Source of the DNA: Bacteroidota bacterium
GTDB taxonomy: Bacteria; Bacteroidota; Bacteroidia; Bacteroidales; Bacteroidaceae
Assembly (NCBI GenBank): GCA_023458215.1
Contig: JAEXAJ010000159.1
Span: forward strand, 62,001 to 126,000
Direction: 5' to 3'
Length of the DNA stretch: 64,000 nucleotides
A program made the position numbers and the translations under genes. This document shows, in pieces, positions 1-9,251 of the stretch. Each line of letters begins with the position of its first letter. Within the stretch, counting starts at the first letter, position 1. The notes under the pieces are model-generated. The model did no database searches, had not been told where the DNA came from, and saw nothing but the letters and a program-made list of their open reading frames with translations.

Positions 1-1508
1 CTTCAGAGTGCATGCAAGTACGGGCAGTGATGGTAGCTATGCATAACATGACGGAAGAAACTTTGTTTGAAAACTCTTTGTTTCGTGAGAAACTATCGGA
101 AGCGGGCATTGCACTGATATGGATTACTCCCGGTTGGGAGCAGCCATGGGATATACGTACAGGTTGTCAGGCCGCTTTTGACAAGATGATGGAAGATCTT
201 TCTAGCGTAAGTGGCTATACTGAACTAAGATATGCTCCGATCATTCCTTTCGGACATTCGGCAATGGCAACCTTTCCGTGGAATTTTGCCGCTTGGAATC
301 CCGAACGGACGCTGGCGGTAATTTCATTTCATGGCGATGCACCGCGTACAAACCTCACCGGTTATGGACGTGAAAATCTGGAGTGGGGGCGTACCCGTAA
401 CATCGACGGTATCCCCGGCCTGATGATCGAAGGCGAATACGAGTGGTGGGAAGCCCGTGTCAACCCTGCACTGGCTTTCCGCATGATGTACCCCGAAAGT
501 TGTATCTCTTTCCTTTGTGATGCAGGACGCGGACATTTTGATATTGCCGACCGTACAGCTGCTTATATCGCTCTCTTTTTAAAGAAAGCATTGGAAACTC
601 GTCTGCCGGAAACGTTGGATTTAGATAAACCTATGGTCTTGAAGAGACTGAACCCACAGGACGGCTGGCTTGCCGAACGCTGGCGTAGGGGGGACGGAGC
701 GAAGGGGGAAAATCGTGAAGCCTCTGTCGTGAAACCGCCGAAACGCACTAAACCGGCTCCTTATAAACTATATAAAGGAGATCTGCATGATGCCTTCTGG
801 TACTTTGACCGTGAGATGGCCGAACTAACTGAGGCTATCTATCAACAGGAAATGGACAAGAAATCACAGTACCTTGGCTTTGAGCAAGCCGGACAGTTGC
901 TTACTTACGACAAGAATTCCCATGTACGCACCACTGCCCGTTTCATGCCCGAAGCCGATGGACTGACTTTCCGTCTGAAAGCTGTCTATATGAATAGTGA
1001 CTACACGCAGGAATCCGATATACATGCCTCTGTTCCACCTGTAATAACCCGTATCTGTGGCCCGGTTCGGAAAGTGAACGATACGACTTTTACAGTCTGC
1101 TTTTATCGGATGGGCATGTACAACAAACGTCGCACAGGTGATATCACCTTGCTGGCAAGCAGCGATGGAGATAACCGTTACAAGAGTGCGGTTCAAGAAC
1201 TTAGTTTCCGCGTTCCTTATCGTAATACGGAAGGCAAACGGCAATGTATCCTATTTCCCGGTCTGCCCGATGTTACTTTGGGAACTGAAGAGTTGTCCTT
1301 GAATGCCACTTCCGATTGCGGCCTTCCGATACATTACTATGTAAAAGAAGGTCCGGCAGAAGTTGTGGACGGTAAACTTGTATTTACCGGAATCCCTCCC
1401 CGCAGTAAGTTTCCGCTGAAAGTAACGGTTGTAGCCTGGCAATATGGTTTGGCAGGTGAAGTACAAACGGCGGAGCCTGTGGAACGTAACTTTTTTATTA
1501 ACCGTTGA
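1..1508 (+). CDS. Secreted-type alpha/beta-hydrolase (putative esterase), 5' end outside window
   Basis: The reading frame is open to the left edge of the window, so the N-terminus and any signal peptide are missing; the first visible Met codon is at 12. The first 200 visible residues look like an alpha/beta-hydrolase: a nucleophile elbow (GHSAM) follows a beta-strand, and a late His (GRGHFD) could be the catalytic one. The remaining 300 residues form a separate, beta-rich C-terminal region. Family knowledge suggests an esterase or carbohydrate deacylase, but I cannot name a substrate. It sits upstream of, and co-directional with, the metallopeptidase and the hydrolases that follow. A good promoter lies in the 82-bp gap after its stop, so it probably ends an upstream transcription unit. 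Hydrolase fold: moderately sure. Substrate: unknown. Confidence 0.6.
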   Translation, partial: SECMQVRAVMVAMHNMTEETLFENSLFREKLSEAGIALIWITPGWEQPWDIRTGCQAAFDKMMEDLSSVSGYTELRYAPIIPFGHSAMATFPWNFAAWNPERTLAVISFHGDAPRTNLTGYGRENLEWGRTRNIDGIPGLMIEGEYEWWEARVNPALAFRMMYPESCISFLCDAGRGHFDIADRTAAYIALFLKKALETRLPETLDLDKPMVLKRLNPQDGWLAERWRRGDGAKGENREASVVKPPKRTKPAPYKLYKGDLHDAFWYFDREMAELTEAIYQQEMDKKSQYLGFEQAGQLLTYDKNSHVRTTARFMPEADGLTFRLKAVYMNSDYTQESDIHASVPPVITRICGPVRKVNDTTFTVCFYRMGMYNKRRTGDITLLASSDGDNRYKSAVQELSFRVPYRNTEGKRQCILFPGLPDVTLGTEELSLNATSDCGLPIHYYVKEGPAEVVDGKLVFTGIPPRSKFPLKVTVVAWQYGLAGEVQTAEPVERNFFINR

Positions 1509-1523
1509 TTTCTTTGATACCTC

Positions 1524-1555
1524 TTTGGGGACACGGCTGAATTTGCATATCTTTG
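1524..1555 (+). promoter_or_regulatory. Bacteroides-type promoter for the gene at 1591
   Basis: TTTG at 1524-1527 and TATCTTTG at 1548-1555 are separated by 20 bp. This fits the Bacteroides sigma-ABfr consensus (TTTG, 19-21 bp, TAnnTTTG) exactly. Transcription should begin near 1562, leaving a leader of about 29 bases before the ATG at 1591. It probably drives the co-directional run 1591-8624. Confidence 0.7.
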
Positions 1556-1590
1556 CTCTTAGTTAAACTTAAGATAATGTAAATACGCTT

Positions 1591-3594
1591 ATGAAGAAAA
1601 GAATTGCAAGAATCTGTATGTTATTGGCTTGCTCTTTCGGGTACGTCACCGGGCATGCAACCGTTCTCCCCTCAGTCGTTACATCCACTATTGAAGAGCT
1701 GGTGGCGAAAGACGGAAAGAACCAGGCCGGTATAGCCAAAGGAGTCAATCAAGTGGCTCGGTTGTGGCAGCCTGCCGATGGAGACGATCAGGCTTTCAAG
1801 TCATTCTGTTTGGAAAACTATCTGTCCGATCCGGCAGAAAAGGAACAAGTATTCCTTAAAGTCAGTGAGTATTTGGAGGGAATTTATGGAAACTTTAATG
1901 AGATAACGCTTTGCCTGCAACGCAATCTCAACCTGGAAACCGGTCCTTTGCATGCCATTGATGAAAAGTTCGGAGCCTATAGTCCCGGTTCGCATCTCAC
2001 GGATGACTTTTATGCCAATAAAATAGGCTTTATCATTGCCTTGAACTTCCCGAAGCTCTCGCTGGAAGAAAAAGAAGCGTTGGGCAACGACCGCAAGGCT
2101 TGGGCTTATGCACGCTTGGGAGATATGTTTGTGGAGCGTATTCCGGCTGCCGTACAGCAAAGTGTGGCCGATACGGGGAGCGATGCCGATATTTATATCG
2201 CCGATTACAATATCTATATGGGGCGTCTGCTTACTCCCAAAGGAAAGACGATTTTTCCGGCTGATATGCGGTTGCTCTGCCATTGGAACTTGCGCGACGA
2301 AATCAAAGCTAATTATAATAAGGGCAAGGAAGGACTGGAAAAGCAGCGGACTACATACGAAGTGATGAAACGCATCATTGCACAAGATATCCCGAAAGAA
2401 GTCATTAATGCTGATCGCTTTGAATGGAATCCGTTTAACAACACCTTGTTTTTGGAAGGTAAGGAAACGAAAGGAACTCCCGAAAGTCCGGCCCGTTATC
2501 AGAAGATGCTGAATAACTTCAAAGCGCAACAACGTATCGATGCCTATACGGGCAATACGTATATCGACCGTAAGTTCGACGATGAGATGGAGATTGCCTT
2601 AAAAGATGTCGAAGCTTTGTTTGACCAATATCTCACCGCTCCCGAACTGAAAGAAGTAGGAAAGATTATCTCCAAACGTCTTGGTCGGAAACTGGAGGCT
2701 TACGATATCTGGTATGATGGATTTAAAGCACGTAGTAACTTGGACGAGAATAAACTGAATGAACAGACCCGTGCCCTTTATCCCAATGCAGCGGCCATGG
2801 AAAAACAACTTCCCGATATTCTCTGCAAACTCGGATTTGACAAAGAACGTGCCCGATACCTGGCGGATAAAATAGCTGTAGATCCGGCACGTGGTTCAGG
2901 TCACGCCTGGGGAGCAGTGATGAAAGGACAACGCTCGCGGCTCCGCACCCGTATCCCCGAACAAGGTATGGATTATAAAGGATACAATATTGCCATCCAT
3001 GAGTTCGGCCACAATGTAGAGCAAACCATCTCTTTATACGATGTAGATTATTTTATGATGAGTGGTGTTCCCAACACTTCCTTTACCGAAGCACTGGCCT
3101 TTGTCTTCCAGAAACGTGATTTGGAACTGTTGGGCATTGAAGATAATAATCCCGAAAAGCTAAAGATGGACATTCTGGACAAGGCATGGAGCATGTACGA
3201 GATCTGCGGAGTGTCCATGCTCGATATAGCCGTATGGAAATGGATGTATGCGCATCCCGATGCTACTGCTCTGCAATTACAGGAAGCCGTGATTACATTG
3301 TCAAAAGAGGTCTGGAATAAATATTTCGCTCCTGTATTCGGTGTGAGAGACGAAACAGTGCTGGCTATTTATTCTCACATGATCGGTTATCCGCTTTACC
3401 TTTCGGCTTATGCGTTCGGACAGATTATCGAATTCCAATTGGAGAACTATCTGACGGGAAAAGATTTTGCCGCAGAGGTGAGCCGCATCTTCAAACAAGG
3501 CAGATTGACACCGAACGTATGGATAAAGCAGGCCACCGGTGATGATCTTTCTGTAGTGCCGATGTTGCAGGCGGTACGCAAAGCCATCCAATAA
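1591..3594 (+). CDS. Secreted zinc metallopeptidase-like protein (HEFGH)
   Basis: The 667-residue protein has an N-terminal signal peptide (basic MKKR, hydrophobic core, likely cleavage near residue 22). A zinc site HEFGH covers residues 470-474, and a possible third ligand, Glu500, lies in a TEALAF motif 25 residues later. This HExxH...E spacing is that of gluzincins, and HEFGH is also the form seen in M3 oligopeptidases. The N-terminal 450 residues are mostly helical and do not match a family I can name. Its place at the head of a run with GH97, GH43 and GH88 genes suggests it works on the peptide part of a glycoprotein or peptidoglycan-like substrate, but that is inference. The ATG is preceded by a consensus promoter at 1524-1555. 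Confidence 0.7.
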   Translation: MKKRIARICMLLACSFGYVTGHATVLPSVVTSTIEELVAKDGKNQAGIAKGVNQVARLWQPADGDDQAFKSFCLENYLSDPAEKEQVFLKVSEYLEGIYGNFNEITLCLQRNLNLETGPLHAIDEKFGAYSPGSHLTDDFYANKIGFIIALNFPKLSLEEKEALGNDRKAWAYARLGDMFVERIPAAVQQSVADTGSDADIYIADYNIYMGRLLTPKGKTIFPADMRLLCHWNLRDEIKANYNKGKEGLEKQRTTYEVMKRIIAQDIPKEVINADRFEWNPFNNTLFLEGKETKGTPESPARYQKMLNNFKAQQRIDAYTGNTYIDRKFDDEMEIALKDVEALFDQYLTAPELKEVGKIISKRLGRKLEAYDIWYDGFKARSNLDENKLNEQTRALYPNAAAMEKQLPDILCKLGFDKERARYLADKIAVDPARGSGHAWGAVMKGQRSRLRTRIPEQGMDYKGYNIAIHEFGHNVEQTISLYDVDYFMMSGVPNTSFTEALAFVFQKRDLELLGIEDNNPEKLKMDILDKAWSMYEICGVSMLDIAVWKWMYAHPDATALQLQEAVITLSKEVWNKYFAPVFGVRDETVLAIYSHMIGYPLYLSAYAFGQIIEFQLENYLTGKDFAAEVSRIFKQGRLTPNVWIKQATGDDLSVVPMLQAVRKAIQ

Positions 3595-3690
3595 AAAGAA
3601 AAGTAATTGCAAAACTGATATTTTTTCTCTCTCCCATTGAGTATTCTTCTCTTTATAACCGTATTTATAAGAAACAATAAATACGATAAC

Positions 3691-5634
3691 ATGAAGAATA
3701 TTAGTTTTGCAATTACTCTGTTGACCATAAGTGCTTCGCTTGCTGCTGAAAACGGTAAGGAATTGAGATTGGCTTCTCCCGATGGTACCCATCAAGTCGT
3801 GTTTTATCAAAAACAGCTTTCGTCGCAAGCCAATGAGCTTTGCTACAAGGTGGCGTTCAAAGGAAAGCCCGTCATTCAGGAGTCACGTGCAGGATTGGAA
3901 CTGGATAATCGCATTTGGGAGATGGCACTGGGACAACGCAATCTGGTGCAACCTGCCTCTTGGATGGATAATCTGGAACTTGATTCTATAACCTCTCTGC
4001 CGGCGGTTGATACTAATTGGATTCCTCTTTATGGAGAGCGCAGTCAGGTGCATGACTGTTACAACGCCGCTACTTTGCACCTTTCTAAGAAAGACGGCTC
4101 TTTTTATCGATTGAATATTGAAGTGCGTGCCTATAATGAAGGCATCGCCTTCCGTTATTTCTTTCCCGAACATCCCAAGGCTACCTTTCACAAGGTGGTA
4201 GGTGATCTCACAGAATATACTTTTCCTACAGGTACCAAAGCTTGGACCGAGCAATGGGCGCAGGCCTTCTTCGAATATCTCGATATCAATGACATCAAGC
4301 GTCCTGTAGAACGTGCGCTCACCATCGAACTTCCCGATGGTACATGGGTCGCTTTGACCGATGCCGATGTGGATGACTGGTGTCTCACCAAATTCAAAGC
4401 CTCCGAAACTAAAAAGAATACACTTACTTCCGTGATGTACAGTCCTGTGGATATTGTGACCTATTACGCTACTCCCTGGAAGATTATCATGGCTGCCGAC
4501 AAACCGGGTGAATTGTTGGAACAGAATAGCATCATCGAAAATTTGAATCCTCCTTGTGAGATTGCCGACGCATACCAATGGGTGAAGCCGGGAAAGATTA
4601 TGCGTGAGACAACGGTTACTACCGAAGGAGCTTTCGCCACCATTGATTTCTGTGCCGCACACAATATTCCTTATATGCTTTTCGACTGGCAATGGTACAT
4701 GCCTTGTACTTCGCACGATGGCGATGCAACGAAAGTGGTTGCCAAACTCGATATGCCGCGTGTCATAGCCTATGGTAAAGAAAAAGGAGTTGGCATTTGG
4801 GTGTACGTCAATCAGCATGCACTGATGAAACAGGCCAAAGAACTTTTTCCTTTGTTGCACCAATGGGGGATTGTGGGTGTAAAATCGGGCTTTGTACAGT
4901 ATGCCAGCCATCGTTGGGCAACTTGGGTACACGATCTTGTACGACTTGCGGCAGAGAATCGTCTGTTGATGAATATCCACGATGAATTTCGTCCTTCGGG
5001 GTTCAGCCGTACCTATCCCAACTTGCTTACACAGGAAGGTATCTGTGGAAATGAAGAGTTCCCCGATGCTACCCACAACGTGACGCTGCCCTTTACCCGT
5101 ATGATTAACGGTGCGGCGGATTATACTATCTGCTATTTTGACAAGCGGTTGAAGACGACACATGCACACCAGTTGGCTGCTTCACTCGTCTTTTACAGTC
5201 CGTTGCAAACTATCTTTTGGTACGACCGCCCTTCTTTCTATCAGGGAGAACCCGAAATAGAATGGTTTGAGAACCTGCAAACCGTATTTGACGATTCAAA
5301 AGTGATTGATGGCATGCCGGGCAAGAATATCACGATGGCACGCCGCAAGGGACAAGAATGGTTTGTAGGTGCAATGACCAATAATGAAGGTTCTAAGGAA
5401 AACATCCCGCTTTCTTTCCTCGATAAAGACAAAACTTATTTGGCTTCTATCTACACGGATGGAGGTGATAAAATCAAGACCCGTACTCAAGTGGCTTGTA
5501 CTTATCTGTTGGTGGATGCCTCCATGAATCTGAAGTTTGATTTGAAACCCAGTGGCGGAGCTGCCATTCGTTTGATGCCTGTTGACCGGAAGGAAATAAA
5601 AGGGTATAAGAAATATAATGGGAAAATATTGTAA
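3691..5634 (+). CDS. Glycoside hydrolase family 97 (SusB-like inverting type)
   Basis: This is a secreted GH97 enzyme of 647 residues: signal peptide, N-terminal beta-sandwich opening with LRLASPDG, a central TIM barrel from about residue 290, and a C-terminal beta domain (MARRKGQEWFVGA, then GGAAIRLMP). An in-frame ATG at 3637 exists, but the ATG at 3691 gives a proper signal peptide. At the position where retaining GH97 enzymes carry the nucleophile Asp (IKIDF in the paralogue at 50430) this protein has VKSGF, with Gly400. It instead carries HDEFRPSG at residues 430-437, similar to the SusB base motif. That predicts an inverting mechanism, as in SusB alpha-glucosidases. The substrate could be an alpha-glucoside or a related alpha-linked sugar. 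It lies in a hydrolase run with GH43 and GH88. Confidence 0.85.
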   Translation: MKNISFAITLLTISASLAAENGKELRLASPDGTHQVVFYQKQLSSQANELCYKVAFKGKPVIQESRAGLELDNRIWEMALGQRNLVQPASWMDNLELDSITSLPAVDTNWIPLYGERSQVHDCYNAATLHLSKKDGSFYRLNIEVRAYNEGIAFRYFFPEHPKATFHKVVGDLTEYTFPTGTKAWTEQWAQAFFEYLDINDIKRPVERALTIELPDGTWVALTDADVDDWCLTKFKASETKKNTLTSVMYSPVDIVTYYATPWKIIMAADKPGELLEQNSIIENLNPPCEIADAYQWVKPGKIMRETTVTTEGAFATIDFCAAHNIPYMLFDWQWYMPCTSHDGDATKVVAKLDMPRVIAYGKEKGVGIWVYVNQHALMKQAKELFPLLHQWGIVGVKSGFVQYASHRWATWVHDLVRLAAENRLLMNIHDEFRPSGFSRTYPNLLTQEGICGNEEFPDATHNVTLPFTRMINGAADYTICYFDKRLKTTHAHQLAASLVFYSPLQTIFWYDRPSFYQGEPEIEWFENLQTVFDDSKVIDGMPGKNITMARRKGQEWFVGAMTNNEGSKENIPLSFLDKDKTYLASIYTDGGDKIKTRTQVACTYLLVDASMNLKFDLKPSGGAAIRLMPVDRKEIKGYKKYNGKIL

Positions 5635-5747
5635 TGTATTAGGTGTAATTCCTTCTTCAAACGTATTAAAAAGAAGTTATTCATAAAGGTAGATTTATTT
5701 GAAGGTAAAAGGTGTTTTCGGGGTATTTAACAAAGAAGATAACAACT

Positions 5748-7397
5748 ATGGTAAGAGTTTTTTTAAGGATCATTCTGATATTTGGTGTTTGTCAGAGCAT
5801 GTATGGACAATACGTTTCAAAGGTGTGGGTGCCCGATCAAAAGGATGGTACTTATATCAACCCTATCCTGCATGCCGACTATTCCGACCCCGATGTTTGT
5901 GCCGTAGGTAATGATTTCTATATGACTGCATCCAGTTTCGGGTGTGCTCCCGGATTGCCCATCCTTCATTCCAAAGATTTAGTCAACTGGCGACTGGCGA
6001 ATTATGCACTGAAAACCATTGAACCGAAAGAGTTCTATAATCAGCCTCAACATGGAAAAGGGGTTTGGGCTCCTTCCATTCGCTATCATAACGATGAGTT
6101 TTACATCTACTGGGGAGACCCTGATTTCGGCATCTTTATGGTGAAGACTAAAGACCCGCTTGGAGAATGGGAAGCCCCTGTATTGGTAAAATCCGGCAAG
6201 GGAATGATAGATCCGACACCTTTGTGGGACGACGATGGGAAAGTTTACTTGGTGCATGCTTGGGCAGGAAGTCGTGCTTCTTTCAACAGCGTTATTGTGG
6301 TATGCGAGATGAATGCCGCAGGTACAGAAGTCATCGGTGAACCGGTGCTTGTTTTTGATGGTAATGACGGTGTAAATCATACAATTGAGGGACCTAAATT
6401 CTACAAACACAAAGGATATTATTATATAATGGCTCCTGCCGGTGGTGTGGCTACCGGCTGGCAGCTGGCACTTCGTTCAAAAAGTGTATATGGCCCCTAC
6501 GAATCGAGGGTAGTGATGGCGCAGGGAAATACTGATATCAACGGCCCTCACCAAGGAGGTTGGGTAGAAACCGCTTCGGGTGAATCATGGTTCATCCACT
6601 TTCAAGATAAGGCGATGTATGGTCGAGTTGTCCATTTGAATCCTATGAAGTGGGTCAATGACTGGCCGGTAATAGGAGAAGATAAGGACGGTAATGGTTG
6701 TGGAGAACCCGTCAGACGATATAGAAAGCCGGACGTAGGTAGGACTTATCCGGTAGAGAATCCTATCGAAAGTGATGAATTCGATTCCCGTAAACTGGGT
6801 TTGCAGTGGGAATGGCATGCCAACTATCAGGACTTTTACGGATTCACCTCCGACTTGGGATATATGCGTATCTACGGTCATGTCTTGTCAAAAGACTTTG
6901 TGAACTTCTGGGAAGTACCCAATCTCTTGTTACAGAAGTTTCCCGCCGAGGAATTTACCGCCACTACCAAGCTGAAAGTAGTTGCCAAAGCCGACGGACA
7001 GCAATCCGGTCTTATCGTCATGGGTTGGGATTATTGCTACATCGGAGTGGAAAAAGAGGGAGAACAGTTTGTGCTCAAACAAACAGTCTGCAAGGATGCG
7101 GAGCAGAAGAATCCGGAAGTTATTACCCGCATGGTCGAACTGCCTTTTAGTCGGAAATTCGAAGCCGGGCTATATCCTAATTATGAGCGTGATATCTACT
7201 TGCAGGTAAAAGTCGGCAAGAATGGTCTTTGCCACTTCTACTATAGCTTGAACGGAAAGAAATATAAACCGGCAGGAGAACCTTTTACAGCCCGTCAAGG
7301 TAAATGGATCGGTGCTAAAGTCGGTCTGTTCAGCACCGCACCGTTCGGCAAAGAAAGAGGTTGGGTGGATGCCGACTGGTTTCACATTGAAAAATAA
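5748..7397 (+). CDS. Secreted GH43 glycosidase with C-terminal beta-sandwich domain
   Basis: The protein is a two-domain GH43: signal peptide, five-bladed propeller of about 320 residues, then a concanavalin-like (DUF1349-type) domain common in beta-xylosidase and alpha-L-arabinofuranosidase members. Catalytic signatures visible are YSDPDVC (base Asp), IDPTPLWDDDG (pKa-modulating Asp) and IEGPKFYKHKG (acid Glu). The frame is open from 5712, but the ATG at 5748 starts a clean signal peptide. The mature N-terminus (QKDGTYINPI) resembles that of the GH43 at 53863, so the two are paralogues. It probably removes arabinofuranose or xylose. The GH88 gene follows without a real gap. Family is certain; substrate is not. 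Confidence 0.88.
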   Translation: MVRVFLRIILIFGVCQSMYGQYVSKVWVPDQKDGTYINPILHADYSDPDVCAVGNDFYMTASSFGCAPGLPILHSKDLVNWRLANYALKTIEPKEFYNQPQHGKGVWAPSIRYHNDEFYIYWGDPDFGIFMVKTKDPLGEWEAPVLVKSGKGMIDPTPLWDDDGKVYLVHAWAGSRASFNSVIVVCEMNAAGTEVIGEPVLVFDGNDGVNHTIEGPKFYKHKGYYYIMAPAGGVATGWQLALRSKSVYGPYESRVVMAQGNTDINGPHQGGWVETASGESWFIHFQDKAMYGRVVHLNPMKWVNDWPVIGEDKDGNGCGEPVRRYRKPDVGRTYPVENPIESDEFDSRKLGLQWEWHANYQDFYGFTSDLGYMRIYGHVLSKDFVNFWEVPNLLLQKFPAEEFTATTKLKVVAKADGQQSGLIVMGWDYCYIGVEKEGEQFVLKQTVCKDAEQKNPEVITRMVELPFSRKFEAGLYPNYERDIYLQVKVGKNGLCHFYYSLNGKKYKPAGEPFTARQGKWIGAKVGLFSTAPFGKERGWVDADWFHIEK

Positions 7398-7412
7398 ATG
7401 AACATAGTATAT

Positions 7413-8624
7413 ATGAAGACAAAAACTCTATTAGCAGGTCTAGGGTTATGCCTGCTTGTCGCTTGTGCAGGTTCGAAGGAAGAATTGAACGTGGACAAGG
7501 CGCTTGATTATTGCGATACTCAGGTACATCGCACCTTGGCGGAACTGAAAGGAAAGAACGGCAGCATCGACTATACCCTGATGCCCCGTAACATCATGGA
7601 TAGCCTCACTACCTGGCACTGCCGTAAGGCGACCAAGGATGAATGGTGTAGTGGTTTCTGGCCCGGCATTCTATGGTACGATTACGAGGCTACCGGCGAT
7701 GAGAAAATTAAAGCCGAGGCCGAAAAATTTACCGCTTCCCTTAAGTTTCTTTCCGAAACTCCGGCGTTCGATCATGACTTGGGCTTTCTGGTTTTTTGCA
7801 GTTACGGTAACGGTTATCGTCTGACTCAGAATCCCGAATACAAACAGGTGATTCTGAATACGGCAGATACATTGGCTACTCTGTTCAATCCCCGCGTAGG
7901 TACTATTCTCTCCTGGCCGCGCAATGTAGAGATGTTTGGCGGACACAATACAATCATGGATAATCTGATAAACCTGGAGATGTTGTTTTGGGCTGCCAAG
8001 AATGGTGGTAATCCCTATTTGGCGGATATAGCCATCGCTCATGCCGACAAAACAATGAAGTATCAGTTCCGACCTGACTATACTTCCTATCATGTGGCTG
8101 TTTACGATACGTTGACAGGAGATTTCATCCGTGGATGCACCCATCAAGGATATGCCGATAATACGATGTGGGCTCGTGGGCAGGCATGGGGTATCTATGG
8201 ATTTACTACCATTTATAGGGAAACGAAAGACATCCGTTACCTCGACTTTGTACAAAAGATAACAGATGTCTATCTTGAGAAATTACCGGAAGACTACGTA
8301 CCTTATTGGGATTTCGATGACCCATCTATTCCGGGTGCTCCTCGTGACGCATCTGCTGCTGCTGTAGTAGCTTCCGCTTTACTGGAACTATCCGGTTATC
8401 TCCCGGTTAAGAAAGCTACAGAATATAAACATGCTGCCATCAAGATGCTGACAAGTCTTAGTTCCGATAAATATCAAAGCGGCCAATCAAAGCCTTCGTT
8501 TTTGTTACATTCTACGGGACACTGGCCTGCGGGATCAGAGATAGATGCATCTATTGTGTATGCCGATTACTATTATATAGAGGCATTGTTGAGGCTGAAG
8601 AAGCACTTAAAGGATCCATATTAA
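7413..8624 (+). CDS. GH88 unsaturated glucuronyl hydrolase, lipoprotein
   Basis: This 403-residue protein has a type II signal (LLVAC, lipid-modified Cys18) and the alpha/alpha-barrel pattern of GH88: DEWCSGFWPGILW, a catalytic-type Asp in IMDNLINLEML, the HQGYADNTMWARGQAWGIYG stretch, and a late YWDFDDP motif. GH88 and GH105 enzymes hydrate the 4,5-double bond left on uronic acids by polysaccharide lyases. No lyase is present in the window, so one must act from elsewhere. An ATG at 7398 abuts the GH43 stop at 7395-7397, but the ATG at 7413 fits the lipoprotein signal better. It ends the first hydrolase run. Family assignment is firm; the choice between glycosaminoglycan-, pectin- or gellan-derived disaccharides is open. 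Confidence 0.88.
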   Translation: MKTKTLLAGLGLCLLVACAGSKEELNVDKALDYCDTQVHRTLAELKGKNGSIDYTLMPRNIMDSLTTWHCRKATKDEWCSGFWPGILWYDYEATGDEKIKAEAEKFTASLKFLSETPAFDHDLGFLVFCSYGNGYRLTQNPEYKQVILNTADTLATLFNPRVGTILSWPRNVEMFGGHNTIMDNLINLEMLFWAAKNGGNPYLADIAIAHADKTMKYQFRPDYTSYHVAVYDTLTGDFIRGCTHQGYADNTMWARGQAWGIYGFTTIYRETKDIRYLDFVQKITDVYLEKLPEDYVPYWDFDDPSIPGAPRDASAAAVVASALLELSGYLPVKKATEYKHAAIKMLTSLSSDKYQSGQSKPSFLLHSTGHWPAGSEIDASIVYADYYYIEALLRLKKHLKDPY

Positions 8625-8668
8625 TATTGAGAAAGATGATGCTGAGTTAGCTACACCGTGGCTCTTGT

Positions 8669-8687
8669 AAATCAAAGAGATTGATTT
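8669..8687 (+). terminator. Small hairpin after the GH88 gene
   Basis: A 7-bp perfect stem (AAATCAA / TTGATTT, 5-base loop) lies 45 bases after the GH88 stop. It is AT-rich with no long T-run, so it is only a weak terminator candidate. The rest of 8625-8845 holds the promoter element at 8761 and nothing else I can see. Confidence 0.3.
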
Positions 8688-8760
8688 TAATGGCGAATAA
8701 TAAGTCGATAAAATGCGATCTTCTGTCGAAAATGTCACTCTTTTATTATACTGCTTTGGG

Positions 8761-8768
8761 TATATTTG
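8761..8768 (+). promoter_or_regulatory. -7 promoter element for the mutarotase/beta-helix pair
   Basis: TATATTTG matches the Bacteroides -7 box TAnnTTTG. The -33 region has only a T-rich tract (around 8741), not a clean TTTG. It lies 77 bases upstream of the ATG at 8846 and is the only good -7 box in the gap. Confidence 0.45.
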
Positions 8769-8845
8769 CAATAATTCTTTTGGTATAAGAACAGTGTTTG
8801 TTGGCGTACAAAAAGAGTTTGATACAAATCTACTAAAAAAATAAT

Positions 8846-9235
8846 ATGGAAGAGAAATGTTTTGGATATGCGGTTAAGGAATTTAATAGTCCTGTGAAGC
8901 GTTATTGTCAGACGATGGATTTGAAAGATGACCCTGAATTAATAAAAGAATATATAGGTTATCACAGTCCTGCCAAATCTTGGCCTGAGATTAGAGAAGG
9001 AATTCGCTCTGTTGGCATTTTAGAGATGGAGATTTATTTGCTGGGTTCCCGTTTGTTTATGATTGTCGAAACGCCATTGGACTTTGACTGGGAAATAGCA
9101 ATGGCAAAATTAAATACACTACCCCTTCAGACCGAATGGGAAAATCTAATGGCATGTTTCCAGAATACTTCACCTGGTGCTTCTTCTGCAGAGAAGTGGA
9201 GATTGATGGATAGAATCTTTTATTTGTATTCATAA
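8846..9235 (+). CDS. rhaM: L-rhamnose mutarotase
   Basis: This 129-residue cytoplasmic protein (no signal peptide) belongs to the RhaM/RhaU family of dimeric alpha/beta-barrel mutarotases, which interconvert the alpha and beta anomers of L-rhamnose. Supporting motifs are the N-terminal Tyr (RYCQTMDLKDD), YIGYHSPAKSWPEI with a conserved His, GILEMEIYLLGSRLFMI, and the DFDWE segment. It is slightly longer than the usual 104-110 residues at both ends. It lies 16 bp upstream of the beta-helix gene and 5 kb from the GH106 alpha-L-rhamnosidase, so it probably handles rhamnose released by that enzyme. The rhamnose isomerase, kinase and aldolase are not in the window. Confidence 0.88.
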   Translation: MEEKCFGYAVKEFNSPVKRYCQTMDLKDDPELIKEYIGYHSPAKSWPEIREGIRSVGILEMEIYLLGSRLFMIVETPLDFDWEIAMAKLNTLPLQTEWENLMACFQNTSPGASSAEKWRLMDRIFYLYS

Positions 9236-9251
9236 TAATTGAGATAGGAAG

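Noticed and set aside
12..1508. Treating the Met codon at 12 as the true start of the first gene
   Set aside because: The frame continues upstream to the window edge, and the protein would lack the expected leader and first strand of the hydrolase fold.
1801..2532. Open frame of 243 codons antisense to the metallopeptidase-like gene
   Set aside because: The sense gene is well supported by signal peptide, zinc motif and promoter; the antisense product shows no family features.
3883..5169. Long open frame (428 codons) on the minus strand inside the GH97 gene
   Set aside because: It lies wholly antisense to a clear GH97, its product has no recognisable domain, and it has no promoter or ribosome site. 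It is a by-product of codon use.
1..8624. Assigning the first hydrolase run to a specific polymer because of GH88
   Set aside because: GH88 acts on unsaturated uronates from several lyases and no lyase or sulfatase is present in the window, so the polymer cannot be chosen.
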